From contig NC_007802.1 of NCBI RefSeq assembly GCF_000013565.1, forward strand, positions 3,100,001 through 3,164,000: a stretch of DNA of 64,000 nt, in the 5' to 3' direction. A program made the translations under genes and the position numbers. Source of the stretch: Jannaschia sp. CCS1 (GTDB taxonomy: Bacteria; Pseudomonadota; Alphaproteobacteria; Rhodobacterales; Rhodobacteraceae). Every line of letters begins with the position of its first letter. Position 1 is the stretch's first letter. Positions 26,146-35,689 of the stretch are shown in pieces. The notes under the pieces are model-generated. The model did not search any database, had not been told where the DNA came from, and saw only the letters and a program-made list of their open reading frames with translations.

Positions 26146-27132
26146 ATGCCGACAGTCAAAGATGTAGCCCGTCACGCTGGTGTGTCCGTCGGGACCGTCT
26201 CCAAGGTTTTGTCGCGCGACGATACCGTCAAAGAGGCGCTGCGGGACCGTGTCCTGTCCGCCGTCACGGACCTGGGCTACAAACCCAACATGGCGGCGCG
26301 CGCCCTGCGCACCAAGAAGGTCAATATCATCGGTCTGGTCGTGCCTGACATCACCAACCCGTTTTTTGCGAACCTTGCCAAAGATATCGAAATGCTGGCG
26401 TCTGCGCGGGGCCATACGGTCATGTTGACAAACTCCCACGACGACGCCCCTACCGAAAAGCGCCAGATAGAGGCGCTGCTGGATCAAAACCCCAGCGGCC
26501 TGATCGTCGTGGCGTCCAGTGACGCAAGCGGCATCATGCTGGACGGTCAGGTGCCGGTCATTTCCATCGACCGCCGTCTGGGTGCGTTCCCCCTCGTGGC
26601 AACCGACCATGCCGACGGCTCTGCCAAGATCGCCGAGCATCTGGTTCATCTTGGGCACCGGCGCATCGCCTACCTCGCCGGGCCCCAGAACACCGAGGTG
26701 GGTCGCCTGCGCCTTGCCGGATTTGAACGGGCGATTGCGACCCTTGAGGCGCACCACGAGGGCCTCAGGGTGACCAAGTTGTCCGGCAACTTTGACTATC
26801 AGACCGGCGAGACCCTGGCGCGGGATCTGCTGATCCGCCCGGTCGAAGATCGCCCGACGGCCATTGCAGCAGCCAGCGATCAGATGGCCATTGGTGTCCT
26901 TCGGGCCGCCAATGACATGGGACTTTCGGTTCCGGGCGACGTCTCACTTGCGGGTTTCGATAACGTCGCCCTGGCCGAACTTGTCGTGCCCCGACTGACG
27001 ACAATCGCCCAACCGACCCGGGCCTTGGCCGAGGCTGCAATCGGTCAATTGCTGGACCGCCCATCGGCTGACATGACGGATGAGGTGATCTCGGGCACAC
27101 TCGTTGCCCGTGGCTCCACCGCCGCCGTGTGA
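26146..27132 (+). CDS. LacI family transcriptional repressor
   Basis: A 328-residue repressor with the LacI helix-turn-helix at residues 3-22 (TVKDVARHAGVSVGTVSKVL). Then come the hinge helix NMAARALRTKKVNIIG and a periplasmic-binding-type ligand domain with VPDITNPFFANLAKDIE, AASDQMAIGVLRAA and VSLAGFDNVALAELVVPRLT. ATG 26146 begins the canonical MPTVKDVA start. It is the last gene of the plus-strand operon and most likely binds the palindrome at 21307-21320, giving negative feedback relieved by a sugar. Confidence 0.94.
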   Translation: MPTVKDVARHAGVSVGTVSKVLSRDDTVKEALRDRVLSAVTDLGYKPNMAARALRTKKVNIIGLVVPDITNPFFANLAKDIEMLASARGHTVMLTNSHDDAPTEKRQIEALLDQNPSGLIVVASSDASGIMLDGQVPVISIDRRLGAFPLVATDHADGSAKIAEHLVHLGHRRIAYLAGPQNTEVGRLRLAGFERAIATLEAHHEGLRVTKLSGNFDYQTGETLARDLLIRPVEDRPTAIAAASDQMAIGVLRAANDMGLSVPGDVSLAGFDNVALAELVVPRLTTIAQPTRALAEAAIGQLLDRPSADMTDEVISGTLVARGSTAAV

Positions 27133-27152
27133 CGCAAGATCTCGGGCGTCTG

Positions 27153-28130
27153 TCACGCCATGCGCTGTCGCACGCCGTCAAAGCCCACCGCCAGGATCAG
27201 AACGACACCCCGGGTCACATCCTGCCAGAAGCTGGTGACATTCATCAGGGTCAGCCCGTTGTTGAGCGTCCCAAGGATCAGGACGGCGACCAGCGTACCC
27301 CACACGGATCCGCGCCCGCCTTGCAGGGATGTGCCCCCCAGAATGATCGCGGCGATGACAGTCAGCAGATGCGGCCCCGCCGCATTGGGCGCCGCCGCCC
27401 CCAACATGGCCGCAAGGACCGTGCCTGCAATGGCACCCGATACAGCCGACATCACGTAAAGCGACACCTGCGTCCGGTTGACCGGCAGGCCGATCAGACG
27501 ACTGGCATCCGGATTGCCCCCGACGGCAAAGGCGTGGCGTCCGAAATGGGTTTTCTGCAGGACCAGCCATAGCATACCATAGACCGCCAGCATCAACAGG
27601 GCGGGCACGGGGATACCCAGAACGCGCCCCTGTCCAATCCAGTTGAATCCATCCACCAGAAGCGGCTTGGTCAGGCCTCCGGTCAGGATCAACGAGACGC
27701 CGCTGACAATGGACATTGTCGCCAGTGTGACGATCAACGGGTTCAGCCGCAGATAGGTGGCCAGCACGCCGTTCACGATGCCGATCCCCACCGCCACGCC
27801 GATGGCACACAATACCGCGACCCAGATCGGAAGCCCGGCGGCGTGCAGCAATGCGATGATCACCCCGGTCAGACCGGCCACCGCCGCAACCGACAGATCC
27901 AGACCCCCGGCGATGATCAACGGGGTGCCCGCCGCCGCCATAAGCCCGATCAATGCGATGTTTGAGCTGATGGATGTCATGTTGCGCACCGTCATGAAGA
28001 ACGGCGACAGGAACGAGAAGACGATCAGCAAAAGGACGTAGAACACCAGCAGGATCAGGACGGTTGTACCCACACCCGATCCGCCAAACAGACGGGTGAA
28101 GATGCTTTGGGACGGCGATGGGCTGGACAT
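27153..28130 (-). CDS. sugar ABC transporter permease (RbsC-like), second system
   Basis: A 325-residue permease with about ten helices, including GTPLIIAGGLDLSVAAVAGL, LRLNPLIVTLATMSIVSGV and AAIILGGTSLQGGRGSVWG. It ends 20 bases from the LacI stop on the opposite strand. It begins 12 bases after the ATPase of the second system and is clearly distinct in sequence from the permease at 23961, so the two systems are not a recent duplication. Confidence 0.95.
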   Translation of the reverse strand: MSSPSPSQSIFTRLFGGSGVGTTVLILLVFYVLLLIVFSFLSPFFMTVRNMTSISSNIALIGLMAAAGTPLIIAGGLDLSVAAVAGLTGVIIALLHAAGLPIWVAVLCAIGVAVGIGIVNGVLATYLRLNPLIVTLATMSIVSGVSLILTGGLTKPLLVDGFNWIGQGRVLGIPVPALLMLAVYGMLWLVLQKTHFGRHAFAVGGNPDASRLIGLPVNRTQVSLYVMSAVSGAIAGTVLAAMLGAAAPNAAGPHLLTVIAAIILGGTSLQGGRGSVWGTLVAVLILGTLNNGLTLMNVTSFWQDVTRGVVLILAVGFDGVRQRMA

Positions 28131-28142
28131 TGTTGCGGCCTC

Positions 28143-29648
28143 TTAGTCGTGATGTTCAGATTGTGCGGACGCCGCCATCAGATCACCCGGCGTGGCCCCC
28201 CGGCCGAATTCCGCCAGAATGCGCCCACGGTCGATGACCAGTGACCTGTCCGACAGGCCCGCGACTTCCTCGACATCTGACGACAACACCAGAACCGCCA
28301 GACCGCTGCGGGCAAAGTCCACCAGATGGCTGTAGATTTCGCGGCGCGCGCCCACATCGACGCCCCGGGTCGGCTCTTCCAGGATCAGCATCTTGACCTT
28401 CGGGTTGAGCCAACGGGCGACGCAGACCTTTTGCTGATTGCCACCGGATAACAATCGGATCGCCTGCTCGGGGCCCGATGTCTTGATGCCCAGTTTTTCG
28501 ATCCAGTCCAGGGTGTGGGCCGCCTCGCGCGCGGGGGATGTGAACGGCCCATGTCCAAGGTCGGACTGGAACGCTGCCACAATATTCTCGCGCACGGACA
28601 TGTCGGCCATGATGCCGTCCGTCTTCCGCTCGGCAGTCACAAACCCGATCCCGGCCTCTTTCCCCTTGCGGGGCGACACTGGCGTATAGGGTGTTCCGTT
28701 CAGGGTCATTGCCCCCGCGGGTGGCCGCCCCTGCGTGCCGAAGATGGCACGGCCCAGGACTTCCACGCCGGAGCCGATCAGCCCAAAGATGCCAAGAATT
28801 TCCCCCGCGCGCAGATCGAACGAGACGTCCTCGATCACACCCGGCAGGGTCAGGCCCGCGCAGGTAAACACCACCGGCGCGCTTGCCGGTAACGGGTCCC
28901 GGTCGTCGAACATGGACCCTGCGGCCTTGCCCAACATCGCACCGACAACCTTCGTGACATCTGCGGTAGTGGGGTCAAACTCGCCAGCGTTCAAACCGTC
29001 GCGCAATACGACAATCCTGTCGGAAATCTCGAACACCTCTTTGAGGTAGTGGGAGATGTAGACGATGCTGGTCCCCCGGTCCTTCAGACGGCGCAGGATG
29101 GTGAAAATCTGTTCACTCTCCTGCTCGGACAGGGACGCGGTGGGCTCATCCATAACCAGAATGTCGGCCTGTCCCTCCAAAGCGCGGGCAATCTCGATGA
29201 TACGCCGCTCCGCAACGGGCAGATCGGCGACCAGCATATCCGGGCTGAGATGGCCAAAACCAAGATCGTCGAGCACAGCCGCAGATCGGCGTGCCATGCC
29301 GGACCAGTCGACCGTGCCCTTGCTGTCGGCGCTCATGCAGATGTTCTCCGCGACGCTCAACTCGGGAAAAACCGAGATTTCCTGCGGCAGGAACGTGATG
29401 CCCACACGCGCCGCGTCCCGGGGCGAGGCAAAATCAACCAAGGTATCGTTCACCCGAATGTCGCCCGCGTTTTTCGTGTAATTCGCGGTGAGGATCTTCA
29501 TCAACGTCGACTTTCCGGCCCCGTTCGATCCCAGAAGTGCCACGATTTCGCCGGGCATCACATCCAGCGACACCCCGTCCAGAACACGGACCGATCCGAA
29601 ACTTTTGACAATATCGCGCATCGCCAGACGCGGAAGAACAGCATTCAT
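28143..29648 (-). CDS. sugar ABC transporter ATP-binding protein with two ABC domains (RbsA-like), second system
   Basis: A 501-residue double ATPase. Domain 1 has Walker A GSNGAGKST, a divergent signature (ADLPVAERRIIEIARAL) and Walker B ILVMDEPTASLSE. Domain 2 has the modified P-loop GLIGSGVEVLGRA, signature LSGGNQQKVCVARWL and ILEEPTRGVDVG, where an E replaces the usual first D of Walker B. ATG 29648 is chosen because the frame upstream to 29720 has no family sequence and AAGGGA precedes it. It follows the binding-protein gene by 90 bases. Confidence 0.94.
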   Translation of the reverse strand: MNAVLPRLAMRDIVKSFGSVRVLDGVSLDVMPGEIVALLGSNGAGKSTLMKILTANYTKNAGDIRVNDTLVDFASPRDAARVGITFLPQEISVFPELSVAENICMSADSKGTVDWSGMARRSAAVLDDLGFGHLSPDMLVADLPVAERRIIEIARALEGQADILVMDEPTASLSEQESEQIFTILRRLKDRGTSIVYISHYLKEVFEISDRIVVLRDGLNAGEFDPTTADVTKVVGAMLGKAAGSMFDDRDPLPASAPVVFTCAGLTLPGVIEDVSFDLRAGEILGIFGLIGSGVEVLGRAIFGTQGRPPAGAMTLNGTPYTPVSPRKGKEAGIGFVTAERKTDGIMADMSVRENIVAAFQSDLGHGPFTSPAREAAHTLDWIEKLGIKTSGPEQAIRLLSGGNQQKVCVARWLNPKVKMLILEEPTRGVDVGARREIYSHLVDFARSGLAVLVLSSDVEEVAGLSDRSLVIDRGRILAEFGRGATPGDLMAASAQSEHHD

Positions 29649-29738
29649 CGGACGGGTCCCTTCAGGTGTGCGGCCACCGTCCACCTGGGCTTGGAAAAGG
29701 CCACATGGATGCCATACCACGTGGCCCTGATGTTGGCG

Positions 29739-30911
29739 TTACTGGGTTGGGATCAGGTTCTGAACGTCCGCCAGATCCGGATCGCTGCGCAGCGCTTCAA
29801 GATGGGCCGCGAAGCCCTCTTCGGGGAAGCTGTAGTCGATCACCTCGATGTCCTGACACTCAATACTGGCATTGAAGTCGCAGATGTTGGCCGGTGTCAC
29901 CATCTGATGATTGATCAAGACCGCGTCCGGCACCTCCTCCTCGGCCAGCATGGCCATGGCGATCGGGATCAGCGAATTTCCGTACCGCTCGGGAAAGGAC
30001 CCGACGGCCGCGACAAAGTCGGGCTCGCTGGCCAATGTCTCGCCCTCGTCAGCGCCCAGGCCCACGACCGTAATCATCTCGCGCCCATCCTGTTGCGCGG
30101 CCCGCAGAATACCGGTTGCGGCCTGATCGTTGATCGCCGTTCCCATGATCGGCACGCCTTCGGGGATGCGGCTCAACAGGTTGTTGGTCTGGGTGAAGCT
30201 TTCCTCCAGCGTATTTCGGCTGTCGAAGGTCAGGATCTGGTCCTCGGGGAACGCGGGTAATGCCGCGCGGAACCCTGCCATCTGGCCCTCCGTGCGCATC
30301 ATCGGGATCGGGCCCGATTGCGGCAACTCCCCCTCGATGAAGTACCCCTCCATCACCGCGTCCATGCCGTGGCGGGCGACCGCCGCCTGGGCGAGATATG
30401 AGCCACCCATGAAGCCCGCCCGCGGATTGTTCACGCCGAAGAAGACGGCACCGGGCATCGGGATGTCGATGGCGACGACGGGGATGCCGGCCTGATTCAG
30501 ATTGTTCATGATCACCGCGCCGAATTCTGCATCGGTCTGAAACTCGATCACGAAGTCCACGTTGCGCGTGATGAAACTTTCGGCATTGGCGAGGGCCGTT
30601 GCGCCATCAAGACGGTTGTCGGCCACCACAACTTCGATGCCCGCCGCCTCGGCGTTTTCAAGGATGCCCTGCTCCACCAGCGCGCAAAAGGGGATATCTC
30701 GCTGCAAGTTGGCAAACCCAATCACATAAGTCTCGCCATTTCGTGGGGGCGAGACCTCCATCGCTGCGGCTACCATTGCCATCAGGTTCTCTGCCGGGAA
30801 CATCGACCCGTCGTGCGTTGCGGGGTCAAAGCCCTCGAAATCTGCTGTTGCCGGGCCCGCGGCCACTGAAATCAGAAGCGCTGCCGTGGCGGACAAAATG
30901 AAGTTTTTCAT
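29739..30911 (-). CDS. periplasmic sugar-binding protein, second ribose-type system
   Basis: A 390-residue exported protein with a signal peptide (ILSATAALLISVAAGPATA). It is longer than RbsB because of an extra N-terminal stretch of about 40 residues before TYVIGFANLQRDIPFCALVEQG. Type-I binding fold segments include VVADNRLDGATALANAES, FGVNNPRAGFMGGSYLA, MGTAINDQAATGILRA and ITVVGLGADEGETL. It belongs to the long branch of sugar binders sometimes linked to polyols or rare sugars. ATG 30911 has GGAGGAG upstream. Confidence 0.92.
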   Translation of the reverse strand: MKNFILSATAALLISVAAGPATADFEGFDPATHDGSMFPAENLMAMVAAAMEVSPPRNGETYVIGFANLQRDIPFCALVEQGILENAEAAGIEVVVADNRLDGATALANAESFITRNVDFVIEFQTDAEFGAVIMNNLNQAGIPVVAIDIPMPGAVFFGVNNPRAGFMGGSYLAQAAVARHGMDAVMEGYFIEGELPQSGPIPMMRTEGQMAGFRAALPAFPEDQILTFDSRNTLEESFTQTNNLLSRIPEGVPIMGTAINDQAATGILRAAQQDGREMITVVGLGADEGETLASEPDFVAAVGSFPERYGNSLIPIAMAMLAEEEVPDAVLINHQMVTPANICDFNASIECQDIEVIDYSFPEEGFAAHLEALRSDPDLADVQNLIPTQ

Positions 30912-31185
30912 TGTTTGGGTCTCCTCCCTAAATCCCGGCGCTCTTTATCCAGCACATGGATATGGCGCCCCTCCTGCTCAAACGCTATCCGAGCGTCCCG
31001 GCAAAAATCTGGTTAATCAGATACATGTTCTGCTCACCTTCATGGCGGGTCATCATGACAACCCGACAGCGTCGATCTTCCGAAATACGAACATTTTCAG
31101 TATGTTGTGGTGAAATCGTTCTCATCCACCCCACCAGAACGCATATCTTAGTTGATTTATGTGGCGCCACGCGCATTCTGCCGGA

Positions 31186-32100
31186 ATGACCGTCCAACCG
31201 AACAATTACTTCAGCTATATCCCTGAAAGTCGTCTGTGCCATGCGCTGGGTTGCACGTTGCAGTCGGCCGGGTTCACGCAAGTTGCCCCTTATGCGGTCT
31301 ATCCGGCGGGCACCCATCCAAAAGACCACCTCTTCAGCAAGACCCGGGGACGGGTTTTGCAGGCCTATCAGATCGTATTCATCTCCAAGGGGCGTGGCAG
31401 GGTGGAGCTGGGAAGTGGCCGCAAGGCGCAAGAGATACATGCGGGCCAGGTCTTCGTCCTGTTCCCGAATGTGTGGCACCGCTACGCGCCAGAACCTTCG
31501 GTGGGCTGGACTGAGCATTGGGTCGAATGCAAGGGAACCGCCTTCGACATGTCCTTGAATGCGGGTTTGCTGGATCCCGGTCGCCCCATCATTCGACATC
31601 CCAATTTTGAAGCAGTGCACGACACGTTTGCTGAAATCCACGGGCTTGCCGGGACGGATGCCGTCGGCAACCAGCCGGTTCTCTCCATGCTAAGTCTGAA
31701 GCTGTTGGCCATTCTTGCCGGGCCCCGCAACGCGAATGAAGACAGCACCAATCGTCTGGTGAACTCTGCCCGCATGATATTGCTTGAACATTGCACCGGG
31801 CAGCGTCCGATGGAGGATATCGCGGATGAGTTGAACGTCAGCTATTCCACCCTGCGCCGCACGTTCCGGGTGCAAACGGGGATGTCGATGAAGGATTACC
31901 AGATGGCGATGAGAATTCAGAAGGCCAAGGACCTGCTCGACAATACAGAATTGTCGGTCAAGGGGGTGGCCGGACAGCTTGGGTTCAGCTCTGCATTTCA
32001 CTTTTCAAGTCAGTTCAGGAAGACCGTCGGGTGCCCGCCATCGGACTGGCGGGCACGCCTCGGGCAGGGAGGGGAGGCCCCCTTTAGCACACGCGAATAA
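31186..32100 (+). CDS. AraC family transcriptional regulator
   Basis: A 304-residue regulator with an N-terminal cupin-type sensor domain (about 40-130) that includes RVLQAYQIVFISKGRGRVEL and FPNVWHRYAPEP. Two C-terminal helix-turn-helix motifs cover about 205-295 (MEDIADELNVSYSTLRRTFR and VKGVAGQLGFSSAFHFSSQF). ATG 31186 is preferred; ATG 31159 in the same frame is an alternative, and neither has a strong ribosome binding site. It is divergent from the second sugar transporter, its likely target. Its last 17 bases overlap tail-to-tail with the isomerase gene on the other strand. Confidence 0.92.
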   Translation: MTVQPNNYFSYIPESRLCHALGCTLQSAGFTQVAPYAVYPAGTHPKDHLFSKTRGRVLQAYQIVFISKGRGRVELGSGRKAQEIHAGQVFVLFPNVWHRYAPEPSVGWTEHWVECKGTAFDMSLNAGLLDPGRPIIRHPNFEAVHDTFAEIHGLAGTDAVGNQPVLSMLSLKLLAILAGPRNANEDSTNRLVNSARMILLEHCTGQRPMEDIADELNVSYSTLRRTFRVQTGMSMKDYQMAMRIQKAKDLLDNTELSVKGVAGQLGFSSAFHFSSQFRKTVGCPPSDWRARLGQGGEAPFSTRE

Positions 32101-33520
32101 CCTCAAGCCCCAGCAGCGCCCCAAGTTTTTCAATTCGGGTCGCGATATGACCGACACCCACAGCACAATGGTGCGCCGGTGCGGCCGCATTCCAGGCCTC
32201 AACAAATTCACGTGCGCCGATCTCAAACCGATAGCGGCTGTTCGTATTTCCAATCTCCAGGATCGGGCCGGGAACGGACTCTCCCTCGGCCACGAGGAGG
32301 GACACTTTTCCTCCGATCTCCAGCACCGACAGGCATGTCACCGGGCCGTGCCTGACGCTCATCTCCACGCTTAACCCTGCGCCCACCTTGCCATGGAACA
32401 CCTCCAACGGACGCACCTTCGTCTTGCCTTGGGCGATTTGCGTGTGACCCGGCCCGTCATGCCCCATCATCACGACATCATCGCCGTAATCTATGGCATA
32501 GTATTCGGTGAAGGACCCGCCGACCCCGAAACTGTCCATGATCTTCATCGCCTGAGCGTTCTTGACCTCGTATTCTCCGGCAATCGGCACACCGGATGCG
32601 GTCAGCATGGAGCATCCCAGGATCACCGAGGTGATGAGATCCTCATGCACGGTGCCGGGCGTCGACTCGTAATAATACGCCATTGCGCCAAGGCCATGGC
32701 GGTCCACAAGTTTGAACAACGCGGTCGCGGTACTGGCAGCACGGTGCAGTTCAGCGTCGGGGCAGTCGGGCTGGATATCGAACTCGGCCTTTATCCTGAC
32801 AAGCGTGTCGTTGATCTCTGCCTCGGTCAGGTCAGCCCGGATGGCCGCCAGCTCGTCAATCTCGACAATCTCGATGAGGGTTCCGAACGCCGCCGATTGC
32901 AGGGCCATGTCCGAATAGATGTCGAGCATCCCATTGTAGTAATGCCCCATCACGCCCAGCTTCGTATGCGCCATGATATGGGCAACCCGCGCCGCCTCGA
33001 TCCACGCGGCGATCTCATTATCCACATGGGCATCGCCGTTCAGCACACCGGTGATCTGATGGAACTCGATGCCTGCGCGCGTGAAGACATTGGCGATTTC
33101 GGGCACCGGGCAGGCGGCGCAGTGGGCCAGCCATTCTCCGGTCATCTTCGCGCGACTGCCAAGCGCGTTGAACGCCGCCAGATCCATTGAGGCCACGGGT
33201 TGCAGGTTGAGAATGACAACCGGAACCCCGGCGCGGCGCACCACCGGCAGCACCGTCGACGACAACGCATAGGTCGTCACATACAAAAAAATGACATCGA
33301 CATCGGCGATCCGAAAGTCATGCCCCGCCTGAACCGCCTTTTCCGGAGTGTCGATCAACCCGAGGTTCACGACGTCCACATCATCGCGGGACAGTTTGCC
33401 CTCGACAAGCCCGACATAGGATTTCAGACGATCTTCAAGCCCCTCAAACTGCGGCCAATAGGCGTCAAGACCGATGCCAAACAGGCCAACTTTCAGCGTG
33501 TTCGCGGCAATATCAGCCAT
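32084..33520 (-). CDS. L-arabinose/L-fucose isomerase family protein
   Basis: A 478-residue enzyme of the aldose-ketose isomerase family. The N-terminal Rossmann-like half begins LKVGLFGIGLDAYWPQFEGL. Candidate metal ligands, by comparison with AraA, are glutamates in AMAYYYESTPG and IAGEYEVKNA and histidines in MMGHDGPGHTQI and APAHHCAVGVGH. It should interconvert an aldose with its ketose using Mn2+. ATG 33520 has AGGAAGGAAG upstream; the frame is open to 33709 without family sequence. Adjacent sugar transporters and a PfkB kinase suggest a pentose or rare-sugar pathway (isomerise, then phosphorylate), but the sugar cannot be read. Confidence 0.87.
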   Translation of the reverse strand: MADIAANTLKVGLFGIGLDAYWPQFEGLEDRLKSYVGLVEGKLSRDDVDVVNLGLIDTPEKAVQAGHDFRIADVDVIFLYVTTYALSSTVLPVVRRAGVPVVILNLQPVASMDLAAFNALGSRAKMTGEWLAHCAACPVPEIANVFTRAGIEFHQITGVLNGDAHVDNEIAAWIEAARVAHIMAHTKLGVMGHYYNGMLDIYSDMALQSAAFGTLIEIVEIDELAAIRADLTEAEINDTLVRIKAEFDIQPDCPDAELHRAASTATALFKLVDRHGLGAMAYYYESTPGTVHEDLITSVILGCSMLTASGVPIAGEYEVKNAQAMKIMDSFGVGGSFTEYYAIDYGDDVVMMGHDGPGHTQIAQGKTKVRPLEVFHGKVGAGLSVEMSVRHGPVTCLSVLEIGGKVSLLVAEGESVPGPILEIGNTNSRYRFEIGAREFVEAWNAAAPAHHCAVGVGHIATRIEKLGALLGLEVIRVC

Positions 33521-34356
33521 CTCAATCTTCCTTCCTGCCGCGGTAGCGCCAATCAATGGCACCAGACATCGTGACGCCCGCTGCCATCTTGCAGGCCCCG
33601 GTCTCGTCAGACTAGGCAGGAAGCCGTTGTCAAATGTGACCTCTCCCATGCAAAAAATGACCACTTGTCGGGGCCGTCCAGCATATTTGAAGCCGCCATA
33701 TCCAGACATGGGGTCGGTCCCTGATCCGGCGCTGGCAGGGCGCGAAAACTTCGGTGGTGCGACGCGGTTCAGTTAGAAGTTGTCCCGTGCACTGAGGCGG
33801 CGTTTCCTGTCAGGGTCTTCGGGTCATGAGGCACGGACAGATTCGATCGGCGCACCCCGTTTATGAACCGGTTCTTGATAGAAGCAGATGCCGACCGACA
33901 TCATTCTGCACCGCAAGAGAAACGGAACGCTGTCCGGATTGATCTAGATGAAGCGACCCGCGCCCGTCATGCGCAAACGAGCACTTGGAGTGGCCATGAG
34001 AGTTTCCGCTCCCCGGCAAGACGCCGTCGGGCAGGTCTGCGAAATTCCCCCCGGGTATCCCCCGACGAGGTTCATGGGCGCGCCTACGGGCATGACGGCG
34101 GGCCGGAAACATGGTCTCGCCAAACGGGACGGCCTCGTCGTGATCATAAAGTACGCTGCGCAGGCACCTTAAGCTCAGGTCCAACGAGGATGCAGCATCC
34201 GTCCGGACGTATGACGGCAAGCTCATCTGTCACCGACACATAGTCCTCTTGCTCATGCAGCAAGTCGATGACCTCTCCTGCCAAGACCCCGATAGATAGT
34301 CGCACAGATCAGGCTTTGGTCAAACACCTGCCACATCACGCGAAACATCCGTCCAT
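33521..34356. other. about 830 bp of probably decayed sequence
   Basis: No intact gene spans this gap. On the minus strand several short frames with protein-like composition follow one another in different registers (34144-34305, then a frame starting at an ATGA overlap at 34147). This suggests the broken remains of a gene. No transposase, terminal repeats or RNA gene could be identified. Confidence 0.4.
34144..34305 (-). pseudogene. 53-codon gene fragment, unrecognised
   Basis: From GTG 34305 to TGA 34144 the minus strand encodes a fragment with normal amino-acid composition and GC-rich third positions (segments LAGEVIDLLHEQEDY and ELAVIRPDGCCILVGPELKV). It looks like the C-terminal end of a larger protein. 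An in-frame stop lies just before the GTG, and no ribosome binding site is visible. A second frame begins in ATGA overlap with its stop. Family unknown; a genuine small gene is possible. Confidence 0.25.
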
Positions 34357-35169
34357 TCAGATCCTCGTCGCATGTTGCGCGCGCGCCTCGCCGGGTGTCT
34401 GGCCAAACGCCCTCCGAAAGGCTGCACCAAAAGCCGGTTGGCTGTCGTAACCTGCAACGGCGGCGGCATGGGCCAGGGTGCGGCCCTGCGACAAGGCGCT
34501 CAACGCGGCGGTCAAACGGGCCTGACCCCGCCATTGATTGAATGTCATACCCGTTTCCTTGCGAAACAACCGGGCAAGCGTGCGCTCGGATGCGCCTGCG
34601 AACAGGGCCCAGTCTTGCAAAGACCGACTATCGGCAGGGCGCATGCGCAATGCATCTGTGACGCGCGCAATCCGGGGATCTGTGGGCAAGGGAAGCCCCA
34701 GCGGCAGATTGACGGCCTGTGCGATTTCATGAAGGGCAAGGGCCACGATATGGGGGGCGCGTCCCGTTTGCTCCCACTCCACCGGCTCATCACAGGCCGC
34801 CAGAATAAGCTCTTTCAACAGCGCCGACACGGACACCACCTTGCACGCGGACAGATCGACAGATGGCTGTTTTTGCTGAAGAAACAGGGCGCGCATGGCG
34901 ACCGGCCCGTCCATGTAGATGCTGTGCGCCCTGTTTGCGGGCATCAAAAGTGCCGTGGTGGGTGGCAGGGTGTAGCTGCTTGTGCCGGTATCGACATGCA
35001 TCACGCCACTGACGGCATAAATGAGCTGCGCCTTTGGGTGGGTATGCGGCAGGGCCAGATGATCAGTTGGGTAATCCTTGGCATATCCGACGATGGGCCG
35101 ATCCGCGGTTTCAGCGGGGCCGATTTCAAGTTGGCTGTCTGGCGACAGAATTTGTCGGCTTGTTGTCAT
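34357..35169 (-). CDS. AraC family transcriptional regulator with cupin sensor domain
   Basis: A 270-residue protein. The N-terminal cupin half contains HLALPHTHPKAQLIYAVSGV and LMPANRAHSIYM. The C-terminal DNA-binding half has two helix-turn-helices (LQDWALFAGASERTLARLFR, then LAHAAAVAGYDSQPAFGAAF). ATG 35169 is the start of family-like sequence; the frame continues upstream without it. It lies divergent, 48 bases from the cupin gene at 35218, and probably controls that gene and the GNAT and LysE genes behind it. AraC members of this shape often respond to amines or amino acids. Confidence 0.92.
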   Translation of the reverse strand: MTTSRQILSPDSQLEIGPAETADRPIVGYAKDYPTDHLALPHTHPKAQLIYAVSGVMHVDTGTSSYTLPPTTALLMPANRAHSIYMDGPVAMRALFLQQKQPSVDLSACKVVSVSALLKELILAACDEPVEWEQTGRAPHIVALALHEIAQAVNLPLGLPLPTDPRIARVTDALRMRPADSRSLQDWALFAGASERTLARLFRKETGMTFNQWRGQARLTAALSALSQGRTLAHAAAVAGYDSQPAFGAAFRRAFGQTPGEARAQHATRI

Positions 35170-35217
35170 CTGGCCAAAGTAACATGGTACAAACGCTCGT
35201 GAAAAGGACGTCGCATC

Positions 35218-35637
35218 ATGGACAATCACATAGCCCCTTCTGGCATCTTCGGCCGCACCATTCATCACGTGACCCAAGGTATGCTTGCGGACGGTCCCAA
35301 CACGCCCGGCCAACCGCGCCAGACCGCCTTTTCCGGCGACGGTCTCTGGATTGGCCAATGTGAGATCACGGCGCGGGACCTCCCGAGCCAATGGCACCAT
35401 CATGAAAACTACGACAGCATCATGTACATGCTGGACGGCCGCATTCGCGTCGATTGGGGCGAGAATGGCGAGCAGAGCTTTGAGATGGGCCCGGGCGATT
35501 ACGGGTTTTTCGGGCGCAAGGTTATTCACCGGGCACAGATCATCGACGCGCCCAGGACCTGTCGGTACGTCTTTGTGCGGTTGGGCGAAGGCGAATCCGT
35601 CGTCAACGTCGATGGGCCGGGCTTTGCGCCGGAATGA
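35218..35637 (+). CDS. cupin-domain protein
   Basis: A 139-residue single-domain cupin. The first metal-binding motif is visible as WHHHENYDSIMYMLDGRIRV, about residues 60-79. The second is partly matched by GPGDYGFFGRKVIHRAQI. Such small cupins can be dioxygenases, isomerases or ligand binders, and no further call is safe. AAGGA precedes ATG 35218. It is the first gene of a plus-strand group (cupin, GNAT, LysE) divergent from an AraC regulator. Confidence 0.8.
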   Translation: MDNHIAPSGIFGRTIHHVTQGMLADGPNTPGQPRQTAFSGDGLWIGQCEITARDLPSQWHHHENYDSIMYMLDGRIRVDWGENGEQSFEMGPGDYGFFGRKVIHRAQIIDAPRTCRYVFVRLGEGESVVNVDGPGFAPE

Positions 35638-35689
35638 TCCGAGCCAACCTAGCTCATGCGCACCCGACCTGACCAGGAAAGACCAGAAG

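Noticed and set aside
31053-31063. GTCATCATGAC, an odd palindrome between the second sugar-binding gene and the AraC gene
   Set aside because: It is short, has a single unpaired centre and does not resemble AraC half-sites, which are usually direct repeats; chance is likely.
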